From positions 52,359,237 to 52,423,236 of the forward strand of contig NC_065923.1 in NCBI RefSeq assembly GCF_024586455.1: 64,000 bases of DNA, written 5' to 3'. The position numbers and the translations under genes are program-made. This document shows, in pieces, positions 33,670 to 46,216 of the stretch (positions are counted from its first letter, which is position 1; each line of letters begins with the position of its first letter). The notes beneath the pieces are model-generated. The model was not told the origin of the DNA. It did no database searches and was given only the letters and a program-made list of their open reading frames with translations. This DNA comes from Bactrocera neohumeralis. Lineage: Eukaryota; Arthropoda; Insecta; Diptera; Tephritidae.

Positions 33670-36600
33670 AATTCTAAATCGATCTTCGGTATCTTTCAAT
33701 AAATTAACCGGAGTAATGGTTTGGTGGCGCATGTTAACAGAACTAAAGCTTTTAAGTTTAAACACAATTCAAACTACAAGTATCATTGATCCAACGGCAT
33801 AACCTTACTTAGAATAGCTCTGTGGAACGTCAGATTTCTCGCAAATATACCGGAATATTATAGTACTTCCTAATACTATCCTCTAACTTGTGATCACTTC
33901 GAGGATCTCACCCAACACGAAGGCTCACTCACACTCAATATCGGAGAACACAACACACAATGTTACACCACACATCAAATCAAAGAAAACGATCCGCTGC
34001 GCTAAGTGGAAGCCCATTCGTTTCGTCATCGGCCCACATGAATTAGTTTAAGTTGCGCACGTCAACATTATATCCTCAACAATCTTGCATGCTACAGTCA
34101 ATTTATCATCACTTTCGACATGAAATCCTACTCCACGCCACTTTGATCCACATCATTTCGCAACAGTACTGAATTCATCTGCGATCCGGCACTAATTAAG
34201 CTAAATTGTACACAAAATTACCCATACATTTTCATTTATATTATTATTCGCGGGCGTTCACTTCACTTCCAATGACTATAAGGACTACTCATATCAATGT
34301 TTATTCATCCGTAATAATTCAATTGACCAACTAATCATTCCAATATTTTTATCTTTAAAGAATTCGACATTAATCTGCTTATTGGAAGTGATTTGTCAGC
34401 TTTAAACTATAATACTACCCTGAAGTCAACTTCAACAACCGCATTGCTGAGTAATATCTAACCAAACGGATCACGTCAAATTATCAGGGTACAAGGTGGA
34501 TACCCTTAGTTGCATTTGCAAGGGCGATTGTTACTACGAAAACGCTTTAAGCAATTTTCCTGCCAATCACCGGCAAATTTGCTACAGATATTCGTTGATA
34601 TGCACTAACTTCACTTCATGTTTTAATAAAATTTATTTTAAGAACATTTTCAGATGCCTGCGCCATTGTGCCGCACTTGCAGTCCACGTGGTGCTGTGTA
34701 TTCTCGTTTAAGTCCTGCTAGAATGTGAAAAGGACAACAACTGACAACTCCATATCGAAAATCAAGTCACGTGAAATGAACTCGGTGTGAATGCGGTGCA
34801 AATAAGTTCGAGTAGTGCGCGGGTGGGCGGGCGAGCGCTTGAACCCACCAAATAAATGCATATAACCTGTCACGAAATGAACACAATGCCACGGACATAA
34901 CGCGACGCTGAATTACCGTTATACGCCATGTGACCAGCCAACACTGAACGATGAATGTCAAAAGAAAATATGCTCTGCAACAACAACAGCAGCAGTAAGC
35001 AACGCAGAGTGCCCAGAAATTGTGATCTGCAGCGAGCGAGTGCCACGGCGTATGAGTGATATTTTCACCCACAACAAAAGCTGCAGAGAAAAAATACGAC
35101 GAAATTTCACGAAATGGTTAAACATTAAAATAATGCAAGCAAACTTCCCGTTCTCCGCGTGCTTCCGCTCCGAGTTGCGTCTCGCATTTGTGAAGGCAAA
35201 GAAAGCAAAAAAAATCAGAAATTTGACATACTTCTGCTCGCCGGCCTTTCGAGTTTATTGTAGCCACAATTCGATTGAGTAGGGTCGGCGTGGGATTCGT
35301 GTGCGCACAAACACGCACACACAAGTGTTTATATTCGTGTGCAAAAGTGTGTGGCAGCGTGGGGCACGTGTTGCTCTCGAGTCTTCTCTGCCCTCTTGAG
35401 CATTTCCTTTGAGCTTTTTTTTTGCTGTTATTGTTAATACTTTGTTTTCACCGATAAATAACTGTGTATATGTATACATTTCTTTGTTAAGTTACGCATG
35501 GTTTGCATTTGCTGTCCACTTTGCTTGGTTCTCATTCATTTTTCACCTCCTGCTGCGCGGCAGCGTCGGCTTCAGCTTTCTTATCTTACGGCTCCTTTCA
35601 CTTTGCAACGATTTGTTGCACGCTCGCCCATTTGTTGTGCGTAACTGGCTTTACTTTACTATTTACTTTTGTTGTAATTTTTTACATTTGTATATTGTTG
35701 TTGTAAGTTTACAATACAAATGTGTTCTTGTGTCCATTTTATCTCGTACTTACGTCACTGCACCTTTATTTCCCTTTGTTGTTGCTCACAGGAAACGAAA
35801 ATATTTTCGTATCCTTTGTGTTGTGTTCAAAGTGGTGCGCAAACAAAGAAATAAGAGCTTTTACTTAAATTTAAATAAATATATGGAGATGATATAATTA
35901 AATAAAGTTGAAAGGGTTTCACTGACCCTCTTCAAACGCTTAATATCGTGTTGAACTCCTCATAACTTCGGGTTGTGCATATAGGTTTACATATGTGTGT
36001 ATGTGTTTAGATGTGTGTGCTTTCAGAATATATAGAATTTTTTCAGCCACTTAAATTTAAGATGTTTTGTTTTTAGCAAAATTTTTAAGCATATCTTAGT
36101 AGATTCCTTACGCTTGGAGTATTTTCAAAAAAGTCAGTTTGTGTTATACATTGCTACTGAAGAATAAACGACTAAATGTCATCGATTATGGAATTACATC
36201 TTACTTAAGAACTTATAGCAAGGACTCCTAACTAAATGAGGCCACCAGCTCTAAAAGTGATGATTATGAGCAGAGTTTGAAGTTTTTCAATTCTAATGAT
36301 GCTCGCGTCTTTGAAATCGAATTGATAGTCGTACAAGTGAACTAGATGCGTTTAACCGAATTCAGTATTGAAACACATAAATTAGCTGGCAAAGTTATGC
36401 CTCCATTACTTGGAAAGGTAAGTGGGTAGGAAGGAGTATTACACTTTCGGGCTCAATAAACGCTGGATGCGCTATTTTAATGCACAATCGCCGGACCTCT
36501 CTAATCTTGATATCACGTTTCATCTTTGCTCCTAAACCTTTTGGCTTTCTCAATGAAACTATCTCTATGGTTTTGTGGACAGTTATTTAAGGGTTGGCGA

Positions 36601-36880
36601 CTTGATGCGTTCCAAGTGTTATGTGTCTGGTTTGTGTTAGAACTGGGCAATCAAGTATAAAACTGTGTCCTTATTTGCTGACAGCTGCGGCAGACTCATT
36701 TTAAGCGCGTGTTCTTATAGTGGAGCTGTAAGTCTGAACATATTATTCCTGGACCTAAGAAATAAGCCCTTGCCTTTGGTCTTAGCATACTACTTGGGTC
36801 ATATCTGCTACATTATCTTGTGGTTATTCATTTCTAATTGCAATGAACTTCTGGGATGATAGTAGGGGTGGTAGCTATTT
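33670..36880. other. Unique DNA, G+C-rich in part, no gene recognised
   Basis: About 3.2 kb. Section 34490-35900 is relatively G+C-rich with CAACAACAACAGCAGCAG and CACACAC tracts and many overlapping open frames (up to 162 codons at 35409-35897, hydrophobic and T-rich on the coding strand). Nothing was recognised. A faint transposase-like phrase (AQSPDLSNLD near 36485) is too short to use. Confidence 0.45.
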
Positions 36881-36884
36881 AGTT

Positions 36885-37660
36885 TTGTCAGCAGACCGAA
36901 GACGCGTTCCTCCAATTGAGTTTAGATGCGCCTCCGGTATTTCTTCTACCTAGTGAAGCTAGGATTGATGGAGAGGGTGTTTTCAGCAGCTCAGTTACGT
37001 ACGATGCTAAGGTACTGCTGAGTTAGCTCGTACCGGTATTCAGAAATTTGCCCTCAACCATGATAGCTAAGTCGTCTGCGTAGGCCCGGCAGCCGACTTC
37101 TCAAGTTTTCCTAGAAAAGCATTACCAACCATGATCCAAAGAAGTGGTGAGGCAGCTCCCTTTGTGGGTTGTCTCTACTCTCGTGCCGCACTGCGATTAT
37201 GCCAAGATCTTTCAATCGCAGAGAAGTTTGAAGATAAGTTGCTTACGGTTCGGTTCAGTCCCAAATCTATTCAGAGCTCTAATCACCGCTTCTGGCTGAT
37301 GAAGAAGATACCATTTATAACGAGGAAATTATCGCGCAAACCCTTTGTTCCTTATAGCTCTCTCGAGCCAAAATACGATAGTATGAAAAGTGGTCTATAA
37401 GAAATCCCGATTTTCGAAAGTTCCAACAACCACCAGAAAGGGTTTCCTCTGCCGTTTTGTGTTATAATTGGACAGGAAAACTTTAAAAACCGTGCTGAAG
37501 ACTTCGACGCACATATCATTTGCGTTAGGAGAAAGAAAGGATTTCTCCCCTAGCGCGTCTGGAAGGTCTAGTCGAGGCTACCTACAGTATAGGTCTCAGT
37601 TCGTTTTTCTGCAATTTCAAGGGTTTTCCTGGACGAACGCGCTGCATAAAAACTAAATGC
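36885..37660 (-). pseudogene. Loa/R1-type LINE reverse transcriptase remnant
   Basis: On the minus strand, about 37130 down to 37030 reads GAASPLLWIMVGNAFLGKLE then AYADDLAIMVEGKFLNT. This is RT motif B (PQGGVLSPLLW in relatives) followed closely by the YADD catalytic motif, which is intact here. The AYADDL...RGKF phrase is most like the Loa clade. Upstream (37140-37660, minus) traces of the finger domain remain (RFFKFSCPII, GRGNPFW), broken by frameshifts. The 3' portion is lost or unreadable below 36885. Confidence 0.65.
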
Positions 37661-38085
37661 GATTTATGTGATCAAATAATGATTGGTCATCTAGAAGGCT
37701 TCAGTTTAAGATCAGAGACTCCATAGCGTTTGAAACTAGGGTTAGGTTGAAAAATTTTTTAATATGTCTTCTTTTTGTTCTAATTCTAGGCAATTACTCG
37801 CTTTATTGGTAAGTTTCTCTTATTTAAATTTATGTTAGTGTTTATATTATTCCCAGTCCGTTTTTCTAGAATTTTCGGTTCAGAAGAAACGATTGGAGTG
37901 ATCATGATCCTATACTAGGTTGTTATGTCTAATACTTTTTCCCTGGTTCTGGTTATGAATGGAGGTGTGCACCCCACATTGAGTGTGTATAAATCAATGC
38001 TTAACATAACTTCTAACAGGGATTCACCTGTGGCGTTGTTGTTGGTGCTACCATATGTTACGTTGTGTGCACTTTCAGCCTATTA

Positions 38086-38364
38086 CTATAGGGAATGTTC
38101 CTTATCGCAGTATCTTATCAGCTGTTCCCCTTCTGAAAGTGGTATTGAGTTTGTCATTTGCAATAGGCCTTCACTCTTGGCCGTTGCCTGTTGGACTGCG
38201 TTCACTTCCTCGGCCTGTTTAGTCGTAATCTCAACCTCCGTGTGACCTTGCTGCGGTTCCTCTTCCTGAGTACCTGACCTCCATCGTTTGGCTAGTTTGC
38301 TTCCGAATCTATAGTTCAGTCTGAAGCGGTTCTCACTCATTGTTGAACGACTCGTCGTCCACAC
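38086..38364 (-). CDS. Unrecognised open frame, possibly LINE ORF1 fragment
   Basis: 92 codons on the minus strand, beginning MWTTSRSTMSENRFRLNYRF and continuing with an acidic/glutamine-rich stretch (QEEEPQQGHTEVEITTKQAE). It lies about 430 bases upstream, on the same strand, of the Loa-type reverse transcriptase remnant, which is where ORF1 or the start of ORF2 would be. I see no zinc knuckles or other motif. It could equally be chance. Confidence 0.3.
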   Translation of the reverse strand: MWTTSRSTMSENRFRLNYRFGSKLAKRWRSGTQEEEPQQGHTEVEITTKQAEEVNAVQQATAKSEGLLQMTNSIPLSEGEQLIRYCDKEHSL

Positions 38365-38399
38365 CAGTTATTGGTTTTCAGACCCTCGTTTTGGACCTG

Positions 38400-39815
38400 C
38401 AGCCGGTTCAACGCTCATGCTTGCCTCTTATTCGCACTCCTAGTGAGAAAATGTGTTAAGTTGTACGTGGGGGATTTCTACACTGATCTTCGTGGTTTGC
38501 TTTACGCTAGCTATTCAATCCCTGTCTTCATATAGCGCCTCCTGCGCTTTTGCCTTGTGTGCTTTCCGCTGTTTTTTCTTTCATCTTTTAAAGTGGGTTC
38601 TGCTTTGCTTCACTATGCGTTCCTTTCATTGGTGATACGGTTCTTAGTGAAGTCTGAGGCCCTTAACATTAGTTATTGATCGCCCTGTTGATGATCGTTC
38701 TACATTTAAAGCTCCTTAGGTGATGTTTTTCCTGTTCCTCATCCTCTCGGTGCGATTCCAAAAGTTTGCTTTAAAAAAAAAAAGGAAAGTAGACTATGAT
38801 TTCTGTAAAATTATATTTAAATTCTTTACACAAGCGATAATTAAACGAAAATTTTAAAATTATTTACTTTATTGATTCTATCGCACACTACGCATCTCCG
38901 TCTTGTCTAACAAGATCTAAAGAGAAGTACAGTAAGTGCTCTTAGAAAAAGTAATAAAAGACACTTAAATTTACAGTTCGACTGTCACTCAAGATATCGA
39001 TGTGCAAATATACAAGTATATGCACCCTATCAACACTTGTCAAAACGCATAAATTTTTATTATTTTCCAAGTCAAGCGCAATAAACTACTTTCACAAAGC
39101 TCCCCACTTCCACCTCACTTCGTTATATTCGCAGCATACTATCAGATGCATAAAATTTGTTTCCCTATTTCATATCCGCGACACTTTCAATTTACGACTG
39201 CTCCATGATATTGCGTTGAACCCACAATACAAACGGTGTCACCTTGTTGACTTGTTTGCTGTACAAACTCAACTTTCACCGCACTCACTTTCTCTAAACT
39301 CTGCATAATTGGCGGCTTTGCTAACGCTTTAAATTTAGATGGCTTGGGTGCATTTAATGACATTTTAAGCTTTCGCTTTTTGCTTTGCATTAGAAAATTA
39401 TATTCATAAAATTCAGGGTTCCACCAATTTAGCTCAATTATAGTCACTCTGGAGATGTCGAGAAAGTCTTCAATATAGAATTCTGCAATGCAGTAGAAGT
39501 TAACTCGATCGAATGTGTAACTCTGTTGGCAAGAAAACAGTTAAAAGAGATATAAGCATGTGCTCAAAATCGTGCTCTAGCATTAGGTGCTTAATTATAT
39601 GAAGGATAAATAGTGAAAACTTTAGTAGCAGGTAACCAAATCCGAAGACTTTTGCTCGATAGTTAGATAATTTGATTTTCGTTGATTTCGGTTTCGTTGG
39701 CTGATTCCCCATGTTTATAAGTTTCATAATTTTCTTTCTGCTTATTATTTATTTTTATGCTCTAGAGAGACAATTGTTTTGTTCTTCCAACTGTTATTAG
39801 TATCACCTAACGCTA
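38400..39815. other. Unique DNA, no gene recognised
   Basis: No identifiable transposon. Open frames at 39000-39308 (+) and 39187-39447 (-) overlap and are not recognised. Confidence 0.45.
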
Positions 39816-40030
39816 GGCGAGATAGATATAGGGTTATATGTATATATATTTAAATGATCAGGTTGACAACACAAATTGAAATCATAATATGGTGCTGCAA
39901 AAACTGAATGAAGTCGGACCAGATCTTGGTCTATACACCATATATTATGTTATATCTAATTGAATGGTTTCCGGTCATCCGCTTGACTTTTCTCGCATGG
40001 AAAAATATTATTCTATAAAAAAAAAATTAT
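39816..40030 (+). repeat. Dispersed intergenic repeat, 5' fragment
   Basis: Matches the 5' third of the repeat: GATAGATATAGGGTTATAT, AAATGATCAGGTTGAC, GAAATCATAATATGG-type text, then a short segment with CGGTCATCCGCTTGACTTTT, shared with copies A and 26390. It is degenerate. Confidence 0.5.
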
Positions 40031-40387
40031 TAGTGCAAGGGATCTTAATAAATACATCGGTATAAAACTTTCCACAGAACTTTGTTAAAATCCTTGATAT
40101 TAAAAAAACAATTAGACTTTAATCAGTAATAAACCATAAATCAAACAAGAACAGGCTAGTCTGATGACGTTTTTTCATGTTTAGGCCAATTTCAAGTGCA
40201 CGTTTTTGCTGGATCACTTTGGAATCATAAATACCAGAAATTATAATTTATGTTAGACTTAGCTGTACCAGAGTTCTAGAGCCGCCGATCACAACAGCTC
40301 AAAAAACAATGTATTGAAAATTTATTTGCTATAAAAAGTAACACCTCTTATGAATTTTTTATGAGTCTTCAAAGTACCCAATATTAA

Positions 40388-41440
40388 CAAGTAAGAAAGG
40401 GCTAAGTTCGGGTATAGCCGAATATTTTCAACTGTCATCATTTGCAGAGAACTCGAATTTAGGTGCTGGCAAAACTTTATGTTAAACTACCGGAAGTACT
40501 TTCCTTATTTAATGCATTTTAATCAAGAGGATCCACTGTTATTAGGAACAAATTCTTTCTGAATTTCGTTAAGATTTCTTACATGTTGACCGATATATGG
40601 TATGCGCAATAATGTCAATCGAAACTTCGAAAAAATATTTATAGATATATGAGTTAAGTATTGGTCCATTGGTTAACCATTTTTGGCACGGGAAATGCTG
40701 TCATTACAAAAGTTTTCTCTGAAGATTTCAAAACTAGACGATGACAAATCAACCATATATCCTGCGGTTCACATATTTGATGTCTGGGTCTCTCAAAAGC
40801 TACAGTCTGATTTTGACAATTTTTGGACCTTAGTTGCAATACCTTGAGGGCACTATTTGTTCAAAGTTTTATTGCTGTAAAGTAAATAAAAGAATTATGT
40901 GGAGTTTAAAAGTTTCTTTTGGTGTGGAAGCTTGGTTGTCACCGCTTACTTTCACAGCGTCTTTTAGGGATGGTTAGGTAAGCTTACACATCAAATGTGT
41001 TCCTGACATAATCTTACAGGATTTCACCTAAAGGCGGATGATACAACGCTTCTTGTCTAATTATTGCACCCAACACTTTATGGACCTCTCCTACCATCTC
41101 GGTTGTGAAATTTTATGCTTTAGGCGCATTTATTCAGTGAGTCATCGCACTTTCAGTAGTTTGCAACTTACCATTTATATGGAAAGTAGGCGTGGTTATG
41201 TTCTAATTTTACTCATTATCCACAAGTATAGCTGATTTAGCTTCAGCGATTTAAACGATATATGCATTAAATCATAAAGGGAGAGAAGAATGGCACGCCA
41301 ACTTTTAAACATCAGAATGCGTCTCGTCATCCTGATCCATATACATACCCATATCTATTGCGATTAGTTTCAGGTGATACAAACAAGTGAAAGGTGAACA
41401 ATACTATTTTACTGTGGTAACATGTTGCGAGAGTATAAAA
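40388..41440 (-). repeat. Dispersed intergenic repeat, full-length old copy, reverse
   Basis: The plus strand starts CAAGTAAGAAAGGGCTAAG then TTCGGGTATAGCCGAA, the complement of the repeat's 3' signature and hairpin. It ends near 41430 with AACATGTTGCGAGAGTATAA, the complement of the 5' end; CGTCATCCTGATCCATATAC and TTTCAGGTGATACAAACAAG precede it. About 1.05 kb. The interior is diverged; GGAAAGTAGGCGTGGTTATG (about 41180) is one recognisable block. This is an old copy with both ends present. Confidence 0.65.
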
Positions 41441-43285
41441 ATAATATTACTCAAGCCCAAACCATAAGTATCACTCAATAACCGTTACAAATTGAAGCAA
41501 ATATCGCCATCTGGCCCCAGTCGCAATGCAGCTCATTGAATGTGATTGGGCAATTGTGAATATTGTCAAGTAATACGAATATATTTTCGACATTATTTGC
41601 ATGTTGGCTCATTGAGTGCGGCATCTGGCGGCAATATACCCGCTAACGCTGCTGTTACATCACGTTGATTGAACACTGAGTGCATACAGCTTTTATTGCG
41701 GCAAGGCAAATCAAAATCTTGCAAACGACTGCCTGAAGACGTGGCCAAGTTTCATAAAAAACGTGCAAACCATTTTATTCGCAATCATTTCTTCAACTGG
41801 AAGCGAGTGAAAAGTGTGTTGCAACCTGCCAATTAGGAAGCGTGTAACAATAACTGTAAAAGGAACTGTAAATTTCGACTGCAAGTTACCCGCCCATATA
41901 GGGAAGTGTTCTCCGCTTTATGGCTTTGTTGTTGCGTGTTGTCAAAGGCATTGGCGTTAAACTTGCGGGTGTGTGCGTAAATAATTTATTGGATTTTATT
42001 CTTTCAGGCTCCGCGCTTTTATTGACCACTTAAATCGCTTAAGTGTAGCGCAGCGGTAAAGCGGAAAAAATCTCAACGCAAAAACAAATAAAAGCGGCAT
42101 CAAAGAGGAGAGAGATTGACATCCACTAATACACACTGGTATTTTGGGGGACTCACATCCGCCAAATAAATGCGTATGCGTGCCACATTATACTGTTTTC
42201 TTAGAGCTTTCATGCACGCACTTGCTTACATTGAATTGGGCAGTTAGTACGCCTAAATGTATGTTTTGTAACATGTAACTGCGCTTGTATGTGTGTGAGA
42301 TCGGGTGAGAGAATAAAAGTACTGCATTACATAAAATGCGCCAAATGACATGGAAAAACTCACATGAAACAAGTCGTAAAAAATATTCATATGTAAATAT
42401 AAACATAAAAACATATCTACACACATATACGATATATATATATTAGATTTATCTGAGTATCTATGCATATATAATAATACTTCCTTTACTTGGTTAACGA
42501 AGTGCTTAACATACACTGTATTATTCATTTGACAAATTTGTTGTACCGAGCCGCTACTGAAACCCGTTTTAATCTACTTAAGATATTATTTAAGAGTTTG
42601 CACTTCTCTTGAGTGTCGTGAAAGGACACCCTTAGTGTGGAACTTTAAAAAGTGGCTTTTTTTCAATGGGTCATACTTTCAAAATTAACATACTTAAACT
42701 CTAGATCAATATACGAAATAATTTTCGAGTTACTGCCTCCTGAAAACTTCATATTTCAAATTAGTTTAAGTGATTACTCAGTGACAAGAGATTTGATATA
42801 ATTTAATTTGAAAATACAAATCGCAATAATAAGGAACACTTGTGGTTTAAAAATGTTTAAAGAGCGTGCGTGCCCGTCCCCTCATAGGTTTAATGTGTAT
42901 AGCTCCGAAACTATTCAAGCTGTATCACGCAAATTTGCTAAGAAAAGTTATCAGGAAGTCCAAAAATCTTTATATTATGTACTAGTGTATGGGAACTCAG
43001 GGAAGTATTGACCCGAATTAACCCCATTTTTGATTCACAGAGTTGCTATTGTCAGAAAAGGAGTCTCTTTGAATTCTATAACCCATAATTGGCCGATATT
43101 TTCGGTGACTTGAACAGTTTTGGTACACATTTTTGGACAAATTTACGCATAAAGTCACTTTTCGTGCAAAGTTTTATCTCGTTTTATTGATTGTTTCTTG
43201 ATTTGTACACTTAAATGTAAATGAATGAAACAAAAATTAGAATTGTGTTTTATGAGAAGCCACTCCTGTACCCTGATTTCGCATC
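41441..43285. other. Unique DNA, no gene recognised
   Basis: The first 650 bases are relatively G+C-rich. At 42180-42480 there are TACATAT/TGTGTG tracts. The segment 42600-43030 contains TTTTCGAGTTACTGCC, a phrase resembling the TTAA MITE interior (TTTTCGAGTTACAG), but I could not find inverted ends. No gene recognised. Confidence 0.4.
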
Positions 43286-43975
43286 ATTTTCATACTGTAA
43301 CATAGGAATATCACAGGAATGTTATGAATTGGCTGAAATCGGTTGAAAAGGTCCCGTGTTATGGGCTTTTACCCAAATGTGAGCGTGCCACGCCCTCTCA
43401 TACTATCTGGTAGGTAAAATTTAATGTCTTTGGCGTATTAAATTACTGATTTATCGCGGTTTTAGTTGTTTTTAACTAAATCGGTAAGTGGGCAGTGGAT
43501 AGGGTTATCCCCCAGTTTCATCCATTTTTACCTTGCAGGAAGGGGTGCTTATAGAAATTTTTCTGAAAGCATTTGATTGTTTTAGCTTGAATATCTGGGG
43601 ATATGAATACTAAATCATTTAGAGGACGGACCACCACACCAGATTACACCTTTGCATCTTAATTATGTGCTTAGTTATGACACTTTATAAGTTTTCGTTA
43701 AATGGCGTTTTGTGAGCTTGGAAGTGGTCCGATTACGCCCATCTACGAAATCGTCCTCACTTCTCACCTTTTTTTTTACCAAGGAACACGTATAGCTAAT
43801 TTCATTAAAAAAAGGAAGACAGACGGGCGGAAAGATAGATAGTCACACGGAATTCAACTCGTCTCGTCTTCGTGATCTTTTATACATACATAACCCCTTA
43901 TCGTTCTCCATTAGTTTAAGGTGATACAAGCCACCATTATGCGAATGAAACTATTATAATCTGCAGTAACATGGA
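43286..43975 (-). repeat. Dispersed intergenic repeat, partial reverse copy
   Basis: The plus strand holds complement landmarks: GGTCCGATTACGCCCATC-like blocks (about 43728), CAAGGAACACGTATAGCTAA-type text (GTACACGTATTTCTTG in reverse), GACAGACGGGCGG, GTCTCGTCTTCGTGATC, TTAAGGTGATACAAGC and finally GCAGTAACATG. It stops just short of the GCGAGAGTATA 5' end, where the RTE at 43976 begins. It is diverged. Confidence 0.6.
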
Positions 43976-45984
43976 AGATGGAGCCAAGTCACTTGAGAGT
44001 GTCCACCAAATATTCTTTTACATATAGCTGAAGCACTCCCGACATCCGGTCTTTGACCAAGTATCTTCTGGGTAGCCACGAAACATCCGTATGAAGGCGA
44101 GCTAATGTGAGAATGTGAAAAATCCCCTCCACAGGGTTGTGCGCTGGGTTTGGGACACGCCACTTAAAACACACTATCAATGAAAAGAAGAAATCAGCCT
44201 CGGATGGTCGCTCCGAGGTCCTAAAAATCGTCTGGACCACTATCTTGTTGAAGCCAAGATACGCACCCGCTTCTGTGCAGGCAAAATCGCACATCAACAA
44301 ACACAAGGAAGGTTCAAAGTCGACAACCTGCAATCACAACAGACTGCCGAAGATTTTCAACTCGGCTTACACTCCTGCTCTCTGAGAGCATTCATCAGCT
44401 ACTTGGTATAAGGGAACTGTGGGACGGCATTTCAAGCTCCTTACGTACAGCTACAAGCGAAGCCATTGGTTTTCGGAAAATTAAAAAGAGAAAGTTTGTA
44501 CGATGGGGAGTGCCGGAATCGCAGTAGAGAGAAAATAGACTGCCGTCTCGCAACGTTGCGATCGACCACAATACGTGCGGGATGGGATAGACACCGAGAA
44601 TGAAAGAGGGAAGCGAGATATATTTGCAGACAGAAAAAGAGAGAGCCCGAAATGTGTGAGTATAAAGAGCTTGACAACGCTGGAAAATTCTACGAAAAAA
44701 TGCGGTGACTTGCAGAAGGTTTTAAGACCGGAGCATACTCTTGTAGAACCCCCAAAGGTGATGTAGTCACTGATGCCCAGAGCATACTAAAATTATGGAG
44801 AGGACGCCTCCCCAGCCTGTTAAATGGCAGTGAATGCTTAACATCAAGAGATGTTGAATCCGATTCCCCAATCGATGATAACGTTCCTTTGCCCGACCTT
44901 AAAGAATTTCGAATAGCAATTACCCGTTTGAAGAACACCAAAGCGGCGGGGGCCGCTGGATTGCGGACCGAGCTATTCAAACACGGCGGTGAGGAACTGA
45001 TAAGGAGCTTGTATCCGCTTCTTTGTAGAATATGATCGGATGAAAGCATTCCTGACGATTATAATTTATGTGTGATCAGCATAATCCACAAAAGAGGAGA
45101 CCCAAATACCCGCGCCAAATCTAAGAAAAGACCCGTAAAAGGAGAATCGACACGCACCACCTCTTCGTCGATTTCAAAGCTGCTTTTGACAGTACGAAAG
45201 GAAGCTACCTTTATGCCGCTATGTCTGAATTTGACACCCGTGCAAAACTAATACGGCTGTGTGTTGAGCACTACCAAAAGCTCCGTCAGAATCGGGAAGG
45301 ACCTCTCCGAGCCGATAGATATCAAACGAGGTTTCGGACAAGGCGACTCCCTATCGTACGACTTCTGCTTTCTCCAGAATTGATAAGGGAACAAAGAAAA
45401 TAGGGCTGGTGGTGAACGAGGCAAGACGAAATATTACCTGTCATCAAACAAACATTCGATGCACTCGCGACTTCGCTCCCATGTCACTGTTGTCAGTCAC
45501 AACTTCTAAATTGTAGTCGTTTCGTCTATCTTGGAACCGGTATCAACACCAACAATAATGTCAGCCTCGAAATCCAACGCAGAAGAACTCTTGACAATAG
45601 GTACTACTTCGGACTGGGTAGGTTATTGAGAATTAAAGTCCTCTCTCAACGAACAAAAACCAAACTCTATAAGTCACTCATTATACCTATCCTGCTATGT
45701 GATGCAGAGGCATGAATGACTACAATACCTGATGAGTCGACGTGGCGAGTTTTCGAGAGAAAGGTTCTGAGAAAGATTTATGGTCCTTTTCGCGTTGGCC
45801 ACGGCGAATATGGCATCCGATGGAGCGATGTGCTGTATGAGATATACGACGACATTGACATAGTTCAGCGAATTAAAAGACAGCGGCTACGCTGGCTAGG
45901 TCATGTTGTCCGAATGGACGAAAACACTCCAGCTCTGAAAGTATTGGATGAAGTACACGCCGGGGGAAGCAGAGGAAAAGAAAA
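43976..45984 (+). mobile_element. RTE-type LINE with several internal deletions
   Basis: Starts with the RTE 5' untranslated region (GATGGAGCCAAGTCACTTG; GACATCCGGTCTTTGACCAA; AAGGCGAGCTAATGTGAGAA), matching the 5' end of the copy at 48637-51795 in reverse. The endonuclease is almost wholly deleted: at about 44228 the text joins ...IVWTTILLKPRYAP to the linker region. Further deletions remove parts of the RT, including the catalytic YADD block near 45400. The C-terminus ends early at about 45984, without the 3' tail. No target duplication was found. Confidence 0.8.
44228..45984 (+). pseudogene. RTE ORF2 pseudogene, endonuclease and RT core deleted
   Basis: Recognisable segments: DNLQSQQTA (about 44320), WFSENxKR-type linker near 44470, TLRSTTIRAGWDRH (44550), an RT-start block near 44885-44985 (RLKNTKAAGAAGLRTELFKH in the correct frame), DFKAAFDST (about 45170; motif A), FGQGDSLSYDFC (about 45335; motif B), then VNEARRNITCHQTN (45410). 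From 45716 to about 45980 a clean frame gives DESTWRVFERKVLRKIYGPF, DDIDIVQRIKRQRLRWLG and AGGSRGKEK. Stops and frameshifts are frequent elsewhere. Motif C (YADD) lies in the gap before 45410. Confidence 0.8.
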
Positions 45985-46216
45985 ACTAAAAATATCACAT
46001 CAAAATATACACAACAATACTAAATGTAACTAAAATTTCTAAATTTAAATGTAACTAAATCATCTAAATCCACTACAATTCCAGTTTCTTTTAAACAGAA
46101 CTTTACTACAGATATTACAAGTGATCTTCCAACCTCGGCAAACTCATCTTCTTTAGTCCTGTTGGATTAGCATTCCGACTAGAAGCGTTTCACACTACTC
46201 TGAAATAAGCTTTTAT
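45985..46216. other. Short unique A+T-rich spacer
   Basis: Nothing recognised between the RTE break and the next dispersed repeat. Confidence 0.5.

Noticed and set aside
35409..35897. Hydrophobic 162-codon open frame that could suggest a membrane protein
   Set aside because: The hydrophobicity comes from T-rich DNA read in one phase; a second overlapping phase is equally open and no family is recognised.
36360..36600. Possible Tc1-like transposase phrase (AQSPDLSNLD)
   Set aside because: A ten-residue phrase alone is too little; neighbouring frames give no further transposase motif.
42600..43030. Third member of the TTAA-MITE family
   Set aside because: It shares one short interior phrase (TTTTCGAGTTAC) but no inverted ends or TTAA flanks were found.
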